DNA of 64,000 nucleotides from Daldinia sp. FL1419 (taxonomy: Eukaryota > Ascomycota > Sordariomycetes > Xylariales > Hypoxylaceae). Below are positions 21,802 to 34,011 of this stretch, piece by piece. Location of the stretch: NCBI GenBank assembly GCA_025201765.1, contig MU623350.1:62001-126000 (forward strand), given 5' to 3'. Below the pieces are notes generated by a model. The model was not told where the DNA came from. It saw nothing but the letters and a program-made list of their open reading frames with translations, and made no database searches. The position numbers were made by a program, and so were the translations under genes. Numbering within the stretch: position 1 is the first letter of the stretch; every line of letters begins with the position of its first letter.

Positions 21802-24131
21802 CTATTTTTGCTCGCCCCCAACGCAAATGATACGTCCCTCGACCCGCGGCGCGATAGCCCTAGTCCAATCGACCTCGAACTCTCCCTCTCGAAGCTCCTC
21901 GCCGACCCGACTCTCTACCTTGGCGATCCGCGCCCACTTGGCAAATACGTGGCGCATGATTTGCATCTCCTTATCGATCGTCTCGATCTCCCCGGCGTAT
22001 CCTTTATCCGCGCTGTTGTTATCTTCGTCGTATTCGGAATCTACTGGGACCTGCAACCCCTTCCGTTCTCGGATCTTCTCCGCCGTCCAGTTATCCCATC
22101 CAGAGGCGTCCGTCTTCGCCGTTGGACTGGCTGGGGTCGCGTGCGCTTTTGGGGGGTGATGAGTGTGAGTTGCGTTGACTTGACTCGTGACGCGGTCCCA
22201 ATGTCGGCCGACTGGAGCGTGCGTTAGTCGAGACAATCTTCTAGGTAGAGTATCGTCGAGAAGGTAACAATGAGGAACGAATGACGAATATAGGTAGGTA
22301 GGTAGGCAACTTACTGTTCTTTCCCCAATACTTCCACTGTCCCATCACACGGAGTGACATGAAATACTGACGAAGCATCATCGAAATTAATATCCCGTTC
22401 TCCTCGGAGACGATCTCCTCAGCTTTGCCTCCTTCTTCCTCTATTAGGAGACTATCGTAGCCGTCCTTGCCGCGAGCCATGTAGCCTCGGGTCACTAGTA
22501 CGTACTTTCTCTCCATGTCTATCGGCTCGCCGCCGATCGTGGCCGAGACTATTCGCGAACCAGTGGGCTTGTCGCCGTCGAATTTGAAAGTAATGTTAGA
22601 TACCTGCGGGAATCGACCCTCGAGAGCAGGGTATTGGGATAACCCGTTCTCCAACGCATCCCAAATAGCTTGGCCCGTGACCTTGATTACTACGACGGGG
22701 TCCTCGAACGGGAAACAATTCATCTAGAGCCATGTGTTAGGACTTGAGCAAAGCAGAAGGCTCCACGATCACTTACGATATCTTTCAGCAGTAGCGGTCC
22801 TGGCGGATAAACCTGATCGCCACGGACAGTCCCCGACGCCATTATGCTGCAATCGCCCGAGTAATAATGGCGCATAATGTCACACACCCAATTGGCGATA
22901 TTGCTCTCCTTTAACCTCACCGTCCGGAATCTAGCATCGAGGGGCGCGGCGGTGTAACCGACAGGCTTCTGAAGCGTTGCCTTGAGGCTCGCAGTCAGCT
23001 GTTCGACCAGCTCAACAGTCGGCTGGTGCGCCGGGATCTCAGACGTGATGTCTCGCCGTATGATGTCGAAGTTCCATCTTCCAGAGCCGTCGGTCCGTCG
23101 CCTAGCTTCGATATAGCTCATCTGCTTAAAATCGGTTCCTGAACGTAAGACATGCGTTCCTTTTATGAAGCTATGATTGTAGTAATGGTCGTGACCTCCA
23201 AGAATAATGTCGATGATCCCGTCAGTCTGCTCAGCCAATTTATTATCGTTCGGCTCTCGCATATGCGTTATGGCAACAACGATGTCAGCCCCTTCGGCTC
23301 GCAGTTGCGGGACAAGTTCCTTTGCAGTCTCGCTAGCAGACTTGTAGATGAGGCCGGGGGGCAGACTGTTGATCGTGGCTAGCCATTCGCGTTCGCCCAG
23401 CCCGATCAAGCCAATCCTTATGCCATTAGAGGAAGTAATCATGTGAGTCTTTTTGCAGTTTCCGATAGGAACTGAGTCTCCCAAAGCCGGATCTAATACG
23501 TTCGCGATAAGCCATGGGAACTTGCACTTGGAGGAAAGGTGCTTAAATTGGGAGACTCCAAAGTCAAGATCGTGATTCTACGCAAAGTAAGTGGCTAGTT
23601 CTATTAGAATGGCTGTCAATTCTCCTACGTACTCCCAACGCCGCAGCGTGTGTCCCTATGTTGTTCAATAAAGGTATCATGTGATCGCCTGTCGGATTCG
23701 ATATATCAGCCCACGATCTTCAGAATACTCAATTACCCAAAATCAGAGTAGTCGGCCTCTCAATCCGTAAAAGCCCAGCATAGTTCCGTCGTCAGATGCG
23801 ACGCAGGCATTCATAACCACCCAATCCCCGTAAGCCCCGTAAGCTCATCGTAAAGCGTACCTTTCGTAACGGAGCTCTCTAAACTCGGATTGAAGGCATC
23901 GCCGGAGAATAGCGTTACCAACTCTGGCTGATCCTTGAACTTCTCATTCTCTTGGTAATCCTTTATGAGCGACATGAATCGGGCAACGCCCCCTACCGGT
24001 TCGCTACTGGATTGGTCGACGTGGTAGACGTCATTGTAATGGAGAAGTCTTAAGTCCGGAGGTCCATCGCGAGCCCCGGAACCGTAAGTAACGGATTCGT
24101 TGGGAGGTATTTCTGCTTTCTTATCCGGCAT
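21802..24131 (-). CDS. 5'-nucleotidase-type metallophosphatase
   Basis: A two-domain metallophosphoesterase that would release phosphate from nucleotides or related esters using two metal ions. Five exons, 24131-23861, 23688-23633, 23577-22777, 22723-22315 and 22211-21802, join in phase to 648 aa. The metal ligands are visible: HYNDVYHVD (D34, H37), FSGDAFNPS, GNHDLDFG (split exactly across the exon 2/3 junction), THMRE and GGHDHYY. The C-terminal 5_nucleotid_C domain follows, with GTVRGDQVYPPGP, MNCFPFEDPVVVIKVTGQAI and LVTRGYMARGKDGYDSLL. The last about 140 residues are charged and fungus-specific. No signal peptide is seen, so the protein is probably intracellular, unlike surface ecto-nucleotidases. 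The start MPDKKAEIPP was preferred to an upstream in-frame non-ATG extension. For exon 5 only the acceptor CTCCAG at 22212-22217 avoids stops. Confidence 0.92.
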
Positions 24132-25018
24132 GGCGATGAGTAAGTAACCCGTAAAGATGAAGAAATGGTAATTTTGTCGAGAGCAAAAGTGAGAAGAGTT
24201 GGCGATAATATTATCGACTATGGAGTCCTCAAGGCTCAAGGCGGTAAGCCAACAAACTTCAAAATTCCATTCGATAATGATTTAGTGGGCATTACAGCAC
24301 GTTCGAACGCACAATTCGCCCTCAGCAAGGTAAACCCCTGCTGCCCCCTGCTGCCCCTGCTGCCCCTGAAGACCGGCTCGGCCCCATTTGCCAAGGACGG
24401 GTACGGGGACTTAACATCTCACGTCTGACGAATAGATGTTTCTGCGTTGGTAATAGCACGAATCCACACTGAACTGAGGTCGTTCGCTTTGTACCTATTC
24501 CTATGTACTATTACGAGCGCTCAGTCTTTACCTACCACGCCATAGGGTGCCTCCCTGTCTCAACACCATACTCAATACAGAACATATTACAAGTAACTTA
24601 TCATGTCTCATAGTTATACGTAATATTGCTTCTCCCGAAATATAAAGCGGCTGACTTGTCATACCTAGGTAAGTAACCAGCTAGTTAATTATAACGATCA
24701 TGTTTTCGGGATACGTTACGTGTATACAATTAATTACACCCGCCTATCGGTGTCAGGTCAGATTTGGGCGATATGCATGCGCACCAACTAAATCATGGGG
24801 AACCCCGGCGCTGTGCTTTCGTAGGTAGCATTGAAGTCTGCCTAGCTATCAATTGCTCGCCGTCAGATTTCTCTTTCCCGCACCAAACCTGCATGTTGAA
24901 TACATAATTTCGACTCCGCTCGAAGCACTGCGCAAGGTATATAATAGATCAACGTTTCCCACTCATGACGTCCGGCCTTCTATATACATACCTATATATA
25001 TGTACATAAAATCTCTCA
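24132..25018. other. Intergenic region between metallophosphatase and MetE-like gene
   Basis: Promoter side of the metallophosphatase. A tract of CTGCTGCCCC units lies near 24340-24366. TATA-like repeats (TATATACATACCTATATATA) lie near 24980. No gene is seen. Confidence 0.5.
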
Positions 25019-26635
25019 TTATGGCTCTCCTGGCCAGATCGTGTCGGCGAGCTTTCTGACTAATTTCAACTTGGCGATCATGTCGTCTCGCGTCACGGCG
25101 TTGCCAAGATGGTGACTGGCGAACCCACACTGTGGGCTGACACCGATTCTCTTGAGTGCTTCCTCGCGTGTTTGACCAGCGCCGCTCGCAATGATATCAG
25201 CCGCCTGGAATACTCTATTACGCGTCTCTTCGATATCCTCGAGCTCAGGGAACTTGCTAGTGATGACACCCAAGATGACATTCTTATGCGGCGGTAGCTC
25301 CTTTAAAGGCTCGAAATTACCAGCCCGTTCTGTGTCATACTCTAAGAAGTACGTGTCGGCAGCAATGTTGTTGAAAAGTTTTGTGGCAATCCGGTCGTAT
25401 CCCCCTTCAGAGAAGTGTTTACTATATGCGAAATTACCTCTGCAAAGATGAATGCCCAGGTGCATATCGGCCGGACGCGACGATACACAGTCGTTGTATA
25501 ACTTGACGTACGAATCAAGAAGAGCGTCGGAATCTTCCCCGTCTGCCTTGAATCCCGCTAGCATCTTCTCGTCGCAGAAATCTAATTTTAAAGTCTTGTT
25601 AATATTGGTTTATTGGTGTAGGCTGGCAATATGGATCTTACTCACAAGCCAAGTTCGGGTCGTCGATGGTAACGTTTCGACAGCCATTGTCGTAGAGAAG
25701 CTGCAACTCCTGCATCGTCCAATATCAGCACCAGCCCGCGATATACAATAAAGCCACTATACGCGTTGGAGCACGGGCAAAAGTCAAGCAACGCATAGCG
25801 AACGTCCCAAGATGAATCGTATATAGAATTCACTTACAGTTTGATAGGCTTTGGCAATATCGGCAAAGTATTCCTCGTCGTTGGCGTACACCTCCTTCGG
25901 GTACGCTTTTCCCTTCTTGTATCTCAAATGATACCTGCACAATATTCTAGGAGTTAGCCTAACGCGTTACGAGTGGCAGGTTCAAACAACAGTTAAATGG
26001 AAGCGCTGGCGAGGAAGATACACAACGTCGACAAGTGTTTAGTAGAAAATAGCTTACCATTCGGGAGCGGCGAGTGTTATCTTTAAATCTTTGACTTTCT
26101 CTGCGGGTACTAATTTCTTGAGATAGTTCCAGTCGGATAGGTACGCACTCCCGACGTGTTTAATCTTGCCAACGCAAATGATTGTTTCGCCGGGCTTATG
26201 ACCCTTCTCCGCTGAACAACGTAAGACGTTAGCCTGTTCGTATCATCTTGGATCATGATTACATTACACCAAGTCTCAGCTCCGGCTGTAACAGGGCGAC
26301 TTACTAAAGGCAGCAGTATCGGGAACATACAACCGGAAGATATCCCACTCTGGGTTCATGACCTCCTCAAACCCTTCAAGGTTGGGGAAGAAGGTTCCCC
26401 AGAATTGATGACGCCGATACTCTCCATCGTTGATGGCGTGAAACCCAAGGTCTAATTGGAGCTTGACGATCTCGTTAATAGCATTGTCCTCGATGGTGTG
26501 CAGCTCTTCGTCTTTAGCAACATCGACAGCTTTCACATCGGCAAGCTTTAGTCGCTTCTCGGTTAACTCCTGTGGGCGGAGCAAGGAGCCCAGGTGTTCC
26601 GCACGGAAGGGTGGTCGTTGCTTGTTAACCGGCAT
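25019..26635 (-). CDS. MetE-like cobalamin-independent methionine synthase family protein
   Basis: Five exons, 26635-26305, 26211-26058, 25934-25838, 25709-25646 and 25581-25019, join in phase to 402 aa. This is about half the length of MetE and matches single-domain MetE/UROD-fold proteins related to bacterial YxjG/YxjH. It starts MPVNKQRPPFRAEHLGSLLR, as such proteins do. The N-terminal part has NDGEYRRHQFWGTFF, and the C-terminal part keeps the likely zinc site: H and C in GIHLCRGNFA and the last Cys in SPQCGFAS, plus ELQLLYDNGCRNVTIDDPNL and EYDTERAG. It probably transfers a methyl or related group to a thiol, but the real substrates of this fungal branch are not established. It is not the housekeeping methionine synthase, which is about 770 aa. 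Confidence 0.92.
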
Positions 26636-26910
26636 GTTAGTTAAGGGTCAAGGTGGAAGCAATTATTTGGTATTCTTCTGGACGCCAGATTGTAGATTAG
26701 GGGGTGAAAGTGACTTCTTTTTTCCACCTACTACGTGGGTATGTAAAAGAGGTTACAAAAGGTATCAGGAACAATAAGAAGGAAAGAATACCTAGCTTCC
26801 CCAAGGAGAGAAACCAGGCCAGGTCTCGTTTATCTATTCTACCCGCCCCGTCGCCAAGTTCAAGTGGGGAATAGTTAATTCCCAAGTCAACCAAAGGGGG
26901 GGGAGGGGAA

Positions 26911-26944
26911 GGAGGAGGAGGAGGAGGAGGAGGAGGAGGAGGAG
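26911..26944. repeat. (GGA)11 microsatellite
   Basis: About eleven GGA units following a G-rich run, in the divergent promoter region. Confidence 0.95.
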
Positions 26945-28240
26945 GGTAAGTGTGGACTGGATAAGGTAATGAACAAGGGAAGTATGGAAATCAGGGGTAT
27001 CGTGATTGCATTTTGGTCAAAACTACCTCGTAAGATGGACTACATGAGTCTATACGAGAAGTACCTGAGGGGTATAAAAGAAGCGTGTAGGTACTTACCT
27101 CATCTAAGGTAAGGACCCATTAATACCAAATAGCACCTTCTACGTGTAAATTCCAACCTTCATGTAGGCAGGAGGTATATTTGATAATCTTCATAATAAA
27201 ACGCTACGGCTTGATTTACTATATCCGGGTTAGTGGAATTGAGGAGTTTCGGCTTATAGGCTTATAGGCTCATAGACACGGCAGGTCTAAAAAGGTGCTA
27301 CCGTAGAAGGATAGAAGGAACCATCACCACATTCTAGTTATTCTTTCGCATTTTGGTTAGGTTTTCGCATTGCCGTCCTTTGATATCCATAATTTCCCCG
27401 ATTTCCCCACGATTTACTGCTTATTTTACTACCTAGGTATTCTTCAGTCGTATAACCCCTGCATTCCCCCGCCTTTGTCAATGCTGACTTTACACGTATT
27501 TTACAAGTACGTGTGCGCGTGCAGATGTGGTATGCAACGCCGAAGGGCAAACGTCGAGGCCTTTTTGCTCAGCTATATCTTGAGAAAGTAACGTATAAGC
27601 GCACTGCGTGTTTTAGGTAAATGATACAACGTAATATCGACGGAAGGTGTAAAAACGACAAATAATCTGCTTCGGTCCCGACGATATCAAACAAGCCAAG
27701 CCAAAGAGACCTACCTACATCTACACTTCTTTTATATATGGTAGGTAATGCTTAACGACTCGGCCGGGGGGTTTTTTTTCTTTTTTTTTTAATTATACCA
27801 AAAGGTACTAATACCCACCCATACCTAGGCACAACTTGAACATGTGCGAATCTACATAATACGTGCGGTATATAAGAAGCAGCTGATAGCAAATATATTA
27901 AATATTAATTATTTTTAAATTATTAGGTTAGACTCTTTGCTTCATCAGTTTTTATCCCTTACATAAGGTGCATGTACATACCTATTACGTGCTGTCGGTA
28001 GTACCTTAGTAGCGAGTAAGTAAAGCATACGCTATTTAGGTACTTAACTTCCTAAGACGCTCCAGGTAAGTAAATGCAGTTATGGTAAATCATCGGCATA
28101 TCGAATTAAACCCCTCTCTTATCTACGCCCCCACTATACAACCAATTCAACCGACCCCTGAATGACTTAGGAGGTACTACCTACCTCCTAACCTAAGGGG
28201 ATACCTACATGTATCTTTTATATCCGTAATCATTGGAACT

Positions 28241-28331
28241 CATCCATCATCATCATCATCATCACCTACCATCATCTATCATCATCTATCATCATCATCC
28301 ATCATCATCATCATCATCATCATCCATCATC
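28241..28331. repeat. Interrupted (CAT)n microsatellite
   Basis: About 90 bp of CAT units broken by CCATCAT and CTATCAT variants, some 340 nt upstream of the F-box gene. Confidence 0.93.
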
Positions 28332-28672
28332 AAAATAAGGGACTAACCTTTCAGCCTCGACGCGACCTTAGCTTACTTACTTACCATTACCACCCTACAT
28401 TGTTTACGTATCAGCCCCAGCATAAATTCCAAGTCTCTTATTAGATGGTATCTCTCGGAAGTGATTGGCATTATTAAGAACTTTCACTTAATCATTCCCA
28501 TATTCCTATAAAAACAGCTCGAGACCAACTATCAAATGTCAGGTCTAGGCAAATAATATCAAGGAAAGACGATAGTATCTTAGGTACCAAACTGAAGGCC
28601 ATTTTCGCATTAAAAAGTACTACTTGGATTATAACACGAAGTCCCCTCTTAACTAAGAAACCAAGGGCCAAG

Positions 28673-29980
28673 ATGGAACGCATACCACCAGAGATATTTC
28701 TACACATCTTCGAGCTCCTTGATGGTCCAGCCCCGTCACAAGTGCGTCTCCGCAACCAACCAAACGACGATATGCTGGATATCGAGTCTCTATATTCGCT
28801 GCCGCTCAAAACCGCGTCCTTCGTTTGCAGGGCTTGGCGATTTCTTGTACTGCCCAGCCTGTTTCGTCATATCTTATGGAAACCCAAGATGTCCTCTCTT
28901 AGTGCCTTCACCCTGAACCCTATACCCCTCTTGCGCTTTCTGGAGGATAACCGGCTAGACCGCGGTGTTGCTACTTTCACAATGATCGTCGACTTCTTTG
29001 ACCGAGATGCCAATGCTAAACAAATCACGCCCGAGATACGCTCCGTCGATTTAGAATGGTTGTGGGATCAGTTATTCTCAGTTATCGACCCTTTACGATT
29101 CACAATTATTGCACCCCCTAACACGCTAGCTTCATTCTTGTCTTGTATGCTCTTCCTAGATGACGCCTGGTCATTTAGTATCCCTTATCATATCCTCTCA
29201 CTCGCCCGAACTACTAGAGATTCGCATAGCAAATCGAGTGCGCATACGGAATCGCATACCCCTGGTCCCACGGCAATAACCCAGACGGCCACAGCAGGTC
29301 CTTCTACCGTCTCATCTGCTATCCGCTATAGGAGGCCACCGCCATGTCCGCTTTTCACTATTCGTCCGTGGACTTCGCTCCTCCTGAATGAAGGTTCCTC
29401 TACCAAGGTCTACCGGACGTATGAATTCTTCTTGCGGCAACCACCATCCATACTCGGGGCCCTCCTCGGATGTGAGGAGCACCCTAATGATACTTCTCTT
29501 ATACCGCCTACTATCATTGACTTCAATTATATCGCCATATTCCCCTTGTCGTCTCATTTCGAGATTCTGCTCCAGAACCTACCTAAGCTCGATCGTCTCT
29601 TCGTGCAGTTAGCCCCTAAGCCCGAAAATCAGCTCTTAGAAGATAAGGAAGAAATGAAGCACATCGATCCAGCAGACGTCTGGATGGAACGAAATACGGC
29701 ATATAGCTCCTTGATGCGCGAGCTCACCTTTCCCACGGACCTCACAGCGAAACCAAGGAACTGGCCCTCGTTACAAGTCTTCGAGAGTGGCGACGCAGCA
29801 GACTACGAAGCCTGGGACCTGGCTGTAGAATTTGTTGAGAGCAGCGAGGCTGCAAATTGGAAAGAAGAACGACTGGGTGTTTTTGTCAGGGAGGATGATG
29901 AGGGAAATTGCCCTGATACGGACAAGGAGATTGACGGCCATAATGGACTACCAACCTCCCTGAGGGAACCAATTTCGTGA
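28673..29980 (+). CDS. F-box domain protein
   Basis: An intronless frame of 435 aa with ATG in fair context (CCAAGATGG). The N-terminus MERIPPEIFLHIFELLDGP is the start of an F-box, completed after an inserted loop by SLPLKTASFVCRAWRFLVLP (to about residue 62); this motif binds Skp1 in SCF ubiquitin ligases. The rest has no recognisable repeats (no WD40 or leucine-rich repeats); there is a Ser/Thr/Pro-rich linker near 180-215 (SHTPGPTAITQTATAG) and an acidic tail. Many fungal F-box proteins have this shape, with a divergent substrate-binding part, so the target cannot be predicted. A tract of CAT repeats lies in its upstream region. Confidence 0.88.
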   Translation: MERIPPEIFLHIFELLDGPAPSQVRLRNQPNDDMLDIESLYSLPLKTASFVCRAWRFLVLPSLFRHILWKPKMSSLSAFTLNPIPLLRFLEDNRLDRGVATFTMIVDFFDRDANAKQITPEIRSVDLEWLWDQLFSVIDPLRFTIIAPPNTLASFLSCMLFLDDAWSFSIPYHILSLARTTRDSHSKSSAHTESHTPGPTAITQTATAGPSTVSSAIRYRRPPPCPLFTIRPWTSLLLNEGSSTKVYRTYEFFLRQPPSILGALLGCEEHPNDTSLIPPTIIDFNYIAIFPLSSHFEILLQNLPKLDRLFVQLAPKPENQLLEDKEEMKHIDPADVWMERNTAYSSLMRELTFPTDLTAKPRNWPSLQVFESGDAADYEAWDLAVEFVESSEAANWKEERLGVFVREDDEGNCPDTDKEIDGHNGLPTSLREPIS

Positions 29981-31273
29981 GTAGTCACTTCACCTGATCC
30001 CTTACGGCTTTCACCCCCGAGCATACATATTCCGTATTCCATCCAACCCAGTCCAATATCTCTGAGCTTGCTTCAACTTTAGTAAAGATATTATCATGGA
30101 GTGTATAGAACCCGAGTGTTTCGAGCTACTTTAGCAAAAACGAGGCTTTAGGATTAGATGAGGATTAATGTTGATTTGCCTAGCAAAAGGCAGTCAGATT
30201 CCGTAGACACCTTAGTTTTTACGTGTAGAGTATGCTAACGAAATGCAAGGCAGGGGTCCTTAAGGCATTTCGCCTTCAACAGTGCTCGCTTGCCGTTCTT
30301 TGGCCTATGGATATATATGCAAAACGGCCAAATACCTAATCACATCCCGATTCATGAGCCTGACCTCGGATGGTAGATAGACTAGGTAGTCAGTTTATAA
30401 TGAGGATCAACATAGGATTTTCCGAGAAGATAGGTACCTATTTTAGTATGCACCGATATATAAGAGTAATACTTAGACGGTCATATCCAGAATATGGTAC
30501 TATCGAGGAACTGCTTCGCTTATACAGACGGATGAACACGGCATTTTTAAAAGCCCCGAGTCACAGGGCCCTCGGTTGAATGCTTGCATACTACCTATTT
30601 CAAGCACATCCCCGATTGTGATATGATGACGGGCAAGTTAATAGTATATAAGCGCCTCTTTTAAGCCACCTTCTGTATACCTGTGTATCGTATATATCCG
30701 AGTAACCGAGCCAGTGCACCAGCTCCTAGATAACGTATGCGATAGTTACATTAACCGCGCGCAAAACTCATATATTGATCTGGACCAAGTAAGTAGACGA
30801 CGTTCCACGACCTCTATAGCCGATCGTGACCTATTCATCCTTACCCCAGCCTAAAACACACAGACCGAAACGCCCCCGAACCCCGAGGTCGCGCACACAT
30901 TTAGGGAATGCAGCACGGTACCGTATACCAATAGTCCATGCCTTCCATCATCTAAAATGGCCAAATTGCTCGAGGTAATCTCCAGATCCTCGTAGATCTA
31001 ATCGGAAAGATGCGATGTCCTAGCGTCTAATACCGCTCCAATCTGACCGCCCCCCTTTCTAGGATAATAACCCGCAAAGTTGTCCATTCGGAACAGTACG
31101 ATTACCGTATTCCGACGGATACGACGCCATAGTACAGTAGACATAAGGAACCAGACAAGACCTAATAAAGCGCGTCGGAAGAATAAAAATATAAAATACG
31201 AATAAGGGTACGGATGAAACCACGAACGAAAGTAACGCACAGTCATCCGTGTAAGCTAGGAATTCTCCGACCC
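29981..31273. other. Convergent intergenic region
   Basis: Between the 3' ends of the F-box gene and the transporter gene. No gene is seen; a TATA-like word with GCCCCGAG/TTTTAAGCC motifs at 30545-30665 has nothing coding behind it. Confidence 0.5.
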
Positions 31274-32968
31274 CTAGTCTAACCGACCAGCAGCTTTATC
31301 GCTATCCTCACTACTCCAGTCAACTGGTCCGGCGACGTCCACGGCAGCCTTTCGCTGCGCATCTTCCGTCATTTCGCGCCAGGTGCTCCAGCTTAGCATT
31401 AAAAATGCTGCCACAATCATGCATCCTCCGGTTACGGCTGACGGACTCATGCCTTCTCCCAAAACGATCCAGTCGGCCAGTGCCACGAGGAAAATCGTCA
31501 GTAGTGCGGCAACACTACTCAGTACAGGGCTCGTTAGCGAGATGAGCACCAAGAAGCTACCTGCAAATGTTGCGTTCATGATCACAGATACAAAAAGGTA
31601 GAACGCAGCCGCGCCAGTAGGCAGCTCGAAGGTCTCCCACCCGAGGACGTGCAGAATTGGCAAGGGAATCCACAGCACGAGAAGAGTGAAGGCACCGATA
31701 CAGCTTCCAAACGCGTTGGCGAAGATCATGCCCCGCGTTGCCGAAGTACCCTCGGGTGGACACGCGTACCGCTTATATAGCACCTCGTACAGACCGTACA
31801 ACACACTCCCCGCGCCGATGATCATGTTGCCCAGGAATCGTCTACTAGCCTCGGTTTCCGCTTCCTTGTCAATTTCCGAACCAGAATCTTTAGAGTCGCC
31901 ATATGCAACAACTAGAACACCGAAAATGGCGATTAGTACCGCAATGGACTTGTCGAGGCGCAACTTCTCCTTAAGCAAGGGCACGCTGAAGGCGTAGGCG
32001 AAGAAGGCGGAACAATTGTAAATGGCGGTCAGATCGCTAGGGCTAGTCATGCTGACGGCAACATACCAACTCAAACCCGCAATAGTCAAAGAGGTAGTGA
32101 CGAATGCAGTAGTACGCAGGATATAGGGTATTGGGCTGCGCTGGACGACGTGTCGGGGGATATCAAGCTCTTGATGCGCAACCATATGCGCCGTTGAGCG
32201 CAACAGATACACATGTCGCCGCCAGAAAGTCGGCCATGGTACATTCCACTTCTGCACCCGCAATATGAGCAATTGGGCCGGCCATAGCAGCGCCCACGAC
32301 CCGTGTGTAAGATATAACATGCAGTAAGCCTTGTCCCAGCCAAGCTCGTGCTGCACGTATCGTCCCAGCTCCGTCTGCACACAGAATGATATTAATGACA
32401 CTACTAGGAAGATGGCCGCATACGTATACTTCTTGCGCGCTGCCATCCGCGCTTGGGTATCAGGGGACCGGGATCTCATCGTCGAGCGGCGGCTAAAGGT
32501 TGGTCGATCCGAGGCTGGTGTAGAGACGGCGGGTATCGGGAGAGGAGACGTCGGGCGCGAATTGTTGTACCGTGTCCTCCCGCGGTCGTCGCCGTCCGAT
32601 TTCTTGAGAAGCGGTGTGACGGACCTACCGTCAGCCGGACGGAGGAACGCTGGCCGTTTAGCGCTGTCGGGCATGTTGCTCTCCTCGTCTTCGGAATATT
32701 CTGAATAGTCAATGTCGAATCTGTGAGGGCTACGGAGGTACGCGATATCCGAGGCTTCGTCGTCTTCCTGGACAAAGGACAACCGTCTACCAAAGACCGG
32801 AGTCCTACCCCCTACGGTATCGGTGCCACTTCCGATATAATCTTCGATGCTAGATCCGACGGAACTAGCAGACAACAGTGGTGATGGTTCGGCTTTCGAG
32901 TATTGCGACGTCGGTTTCAGGCGAGCCGGTATGCTGGATAAGCGAATGTTGTTCGGATTTGACGACAT
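31274..32968 (-). CDS. EamA/DMT-family membrane transporter
   Basis: A single-exon gene of 564 aa. The start MSSNPNNIRLSS at 32968 is used because the frame upstream offers only a non-ATG codon. Residues 1 to about 160 are hydrophilic, Ser/Arg-rich and probably cytosolic and phosphorylated (SPLLSASSVGSSIEDYIGSG, RRLSFVQEDDEASD). From about 175 there are roughly ten hydrophobic segments, including YAAIFLVVSLISFCV, SIAVLIAIFGVLVVAYG, GMIFANAFGSCIGAFTLLVL and VSVIMNATFAGSFLVLISL, as in the drug/metabolite transporter superfamily. The block SDLTAIYNCSAFFAYAFSVP followed by LLKEKLRLDK and the repeat ALADWIVLGE fit fungal SLC35F/Thi74-like EamA proteins, often vacuolar or Golgi. The substrate is not known. 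It ends with a charged cytosolic tail. Confidence 0.92.
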   Translation of the reverse strand: MSSNPNNIRLSSIPARLKPTSQYSKAEPSPLLSASSVGSSIEDYIGSGTDTVGGRTPVFGRRLSFVQEDDEASDIAYLRSPHRFDIDYSEYSEDEESNMPDSAKRPAFLRPADGRSVTPLLKKSDGDDRGRTRYNNSRPTSPLPIPAVSTPASDRPTFSRRSTMRSRSPDTQARMAARKKYTYAAIFLVVSLISFCVQTELGRYVQHELGWDKAYCMLYLTHGSWALLWPAQLLILRVQKWNVPWPTFWRRHVYLLRSTAHMVAHQELDIPRHVVQRSPIPYILRTTAFVTTSLTIAGLSWYVAVSMTSPSDLTAIYNCSAFFAYAFSVPLLKEKLRLDKSIAVLIAIFGVLVVAYGDSKDSGSEIDKEAETEASRRFLGNMIIGAGSVLYGLYEVLYKRYACPPEGTSATRGMIFANAFGSCIGAFTLLVLWIPLPILHVLGWETFELPTGAAAFYLFVSVIMNATFAGSFLVLISLTSPVLSSVAALLTIFLVALADWIVLGEGMSPSAVTGGCMIVAAFLMLSWSTWREMTEDAQRKAAVDVAGPVDWSSEDSDKAAGRLD

Positions 32969-34011
32969 TAAAATAATAAAAATAAAGTACAAGATAAAAA
33001 AGAGAACGGAAGGATTATTAGGTGAGAATTAAAGGTAACCTTGCGGCGCGGCACCCGGGCACAGAGAGAGAGAAGACGGGTCACTTTAGGTAATACCTGC
33101 TAATACCTGTACCTCTCTCACCTCTCACCTCTCTTTTACTTCAGTAGGTAGAACGTAGGTATATACACAGATGATATTCGAGGAAGAAAGCAAAAAATAA
33201 CTTTGTAAACGGTATAAGTGAGTGACTGAAGTTAGGATTCCTATTCGTCGAATCAATAAAAATTTCCCGTTTCGTATAGGGTATGTACACCAGATATCCC
33301 GTATAATCAAAAAACGGATGAATGGACGAATGTTTGTTGCAGTTAAGCACGAGTTGGAAATTCGTCAAGTGACAATCCAGAAGAGCGGAATTCAGTAACG
33401 GTTGGTTCGCTAAGGGCAGTAAGGAGTCAGAGGGGGATACGCTAACACATGTGCCCCCTGTCGCTATCGTCGTGTCTTTTTATGAAGATCAGTCGCGGTA
33501 CGGATCCTAATTCTTGGCCCTTATTGGCGCGGACACTTTACGTGCCGCTATCCGGGTCATCGGGTCGTACCTTTTGGTAACGGGTTGTGACGGATTGGCT
33601 ATTTAGTACCGATCCCGCAGACCATTTTTACCTGCATAGTGCATTTTATCAGCTTATCAGCAGGTTGCGTACGTATTGTACCTCCTGAACCCAACGCCGA
33701 ACGCTGAAGTGTCCCGGAAGCAGGGCTGAGCCAGCTACCGTATTACTTTCGACGCCGTTATGGACTCTTCCAAGATTGTATACAATACATACGTGTCAAT
33801 CTCGACTTATTGGAACTGGATGGGGTTTTTTCTTCTGTACGACTTGTATTAGTCACATGTCCTCTCAAGCGGTAACACTACATTATCAAGGTTTGGAATT
33901 TTACGTCATCATCGCCATTGCCGCTGCGTATTTCTTCAATCTTCACAGAAAAAGTTGAAAATGCGATTTCCAGGTAATAATCAACTTGGCGCATACATAA
34001 TATTTACAGAT
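32969..34011. other. Intergenic region between transporter and aldo-keto reductase
   Basis: Promoter and leader of the transporter at the left, 3' region of the reductase at the right. An AGAGAGAGAG run lies at 33064-33074 on the leader side. Short frames at 33125-33368 and 33776-33958 are not supported. Confidence 0.5.

Larger units (their letters stand above)
26636..28672. other. Divergent intergenic region rich in microsatellites
   Basis: This 2-kb stretch lies between divergent genes (MetE-like to the left, F-box to the right), so both promoters are here. It holds GGA repeats (26911-26944), a T-rich tract (27771-27790) and CAT repeats (28241-28331), but no gene. Confidence 0.6.

Noticed and set aside
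21808..22227. Long plus-strand frames over the metallophosphatase exons
   Set aside because: They are antisense shadows of C/G-ending codons in the real gene.
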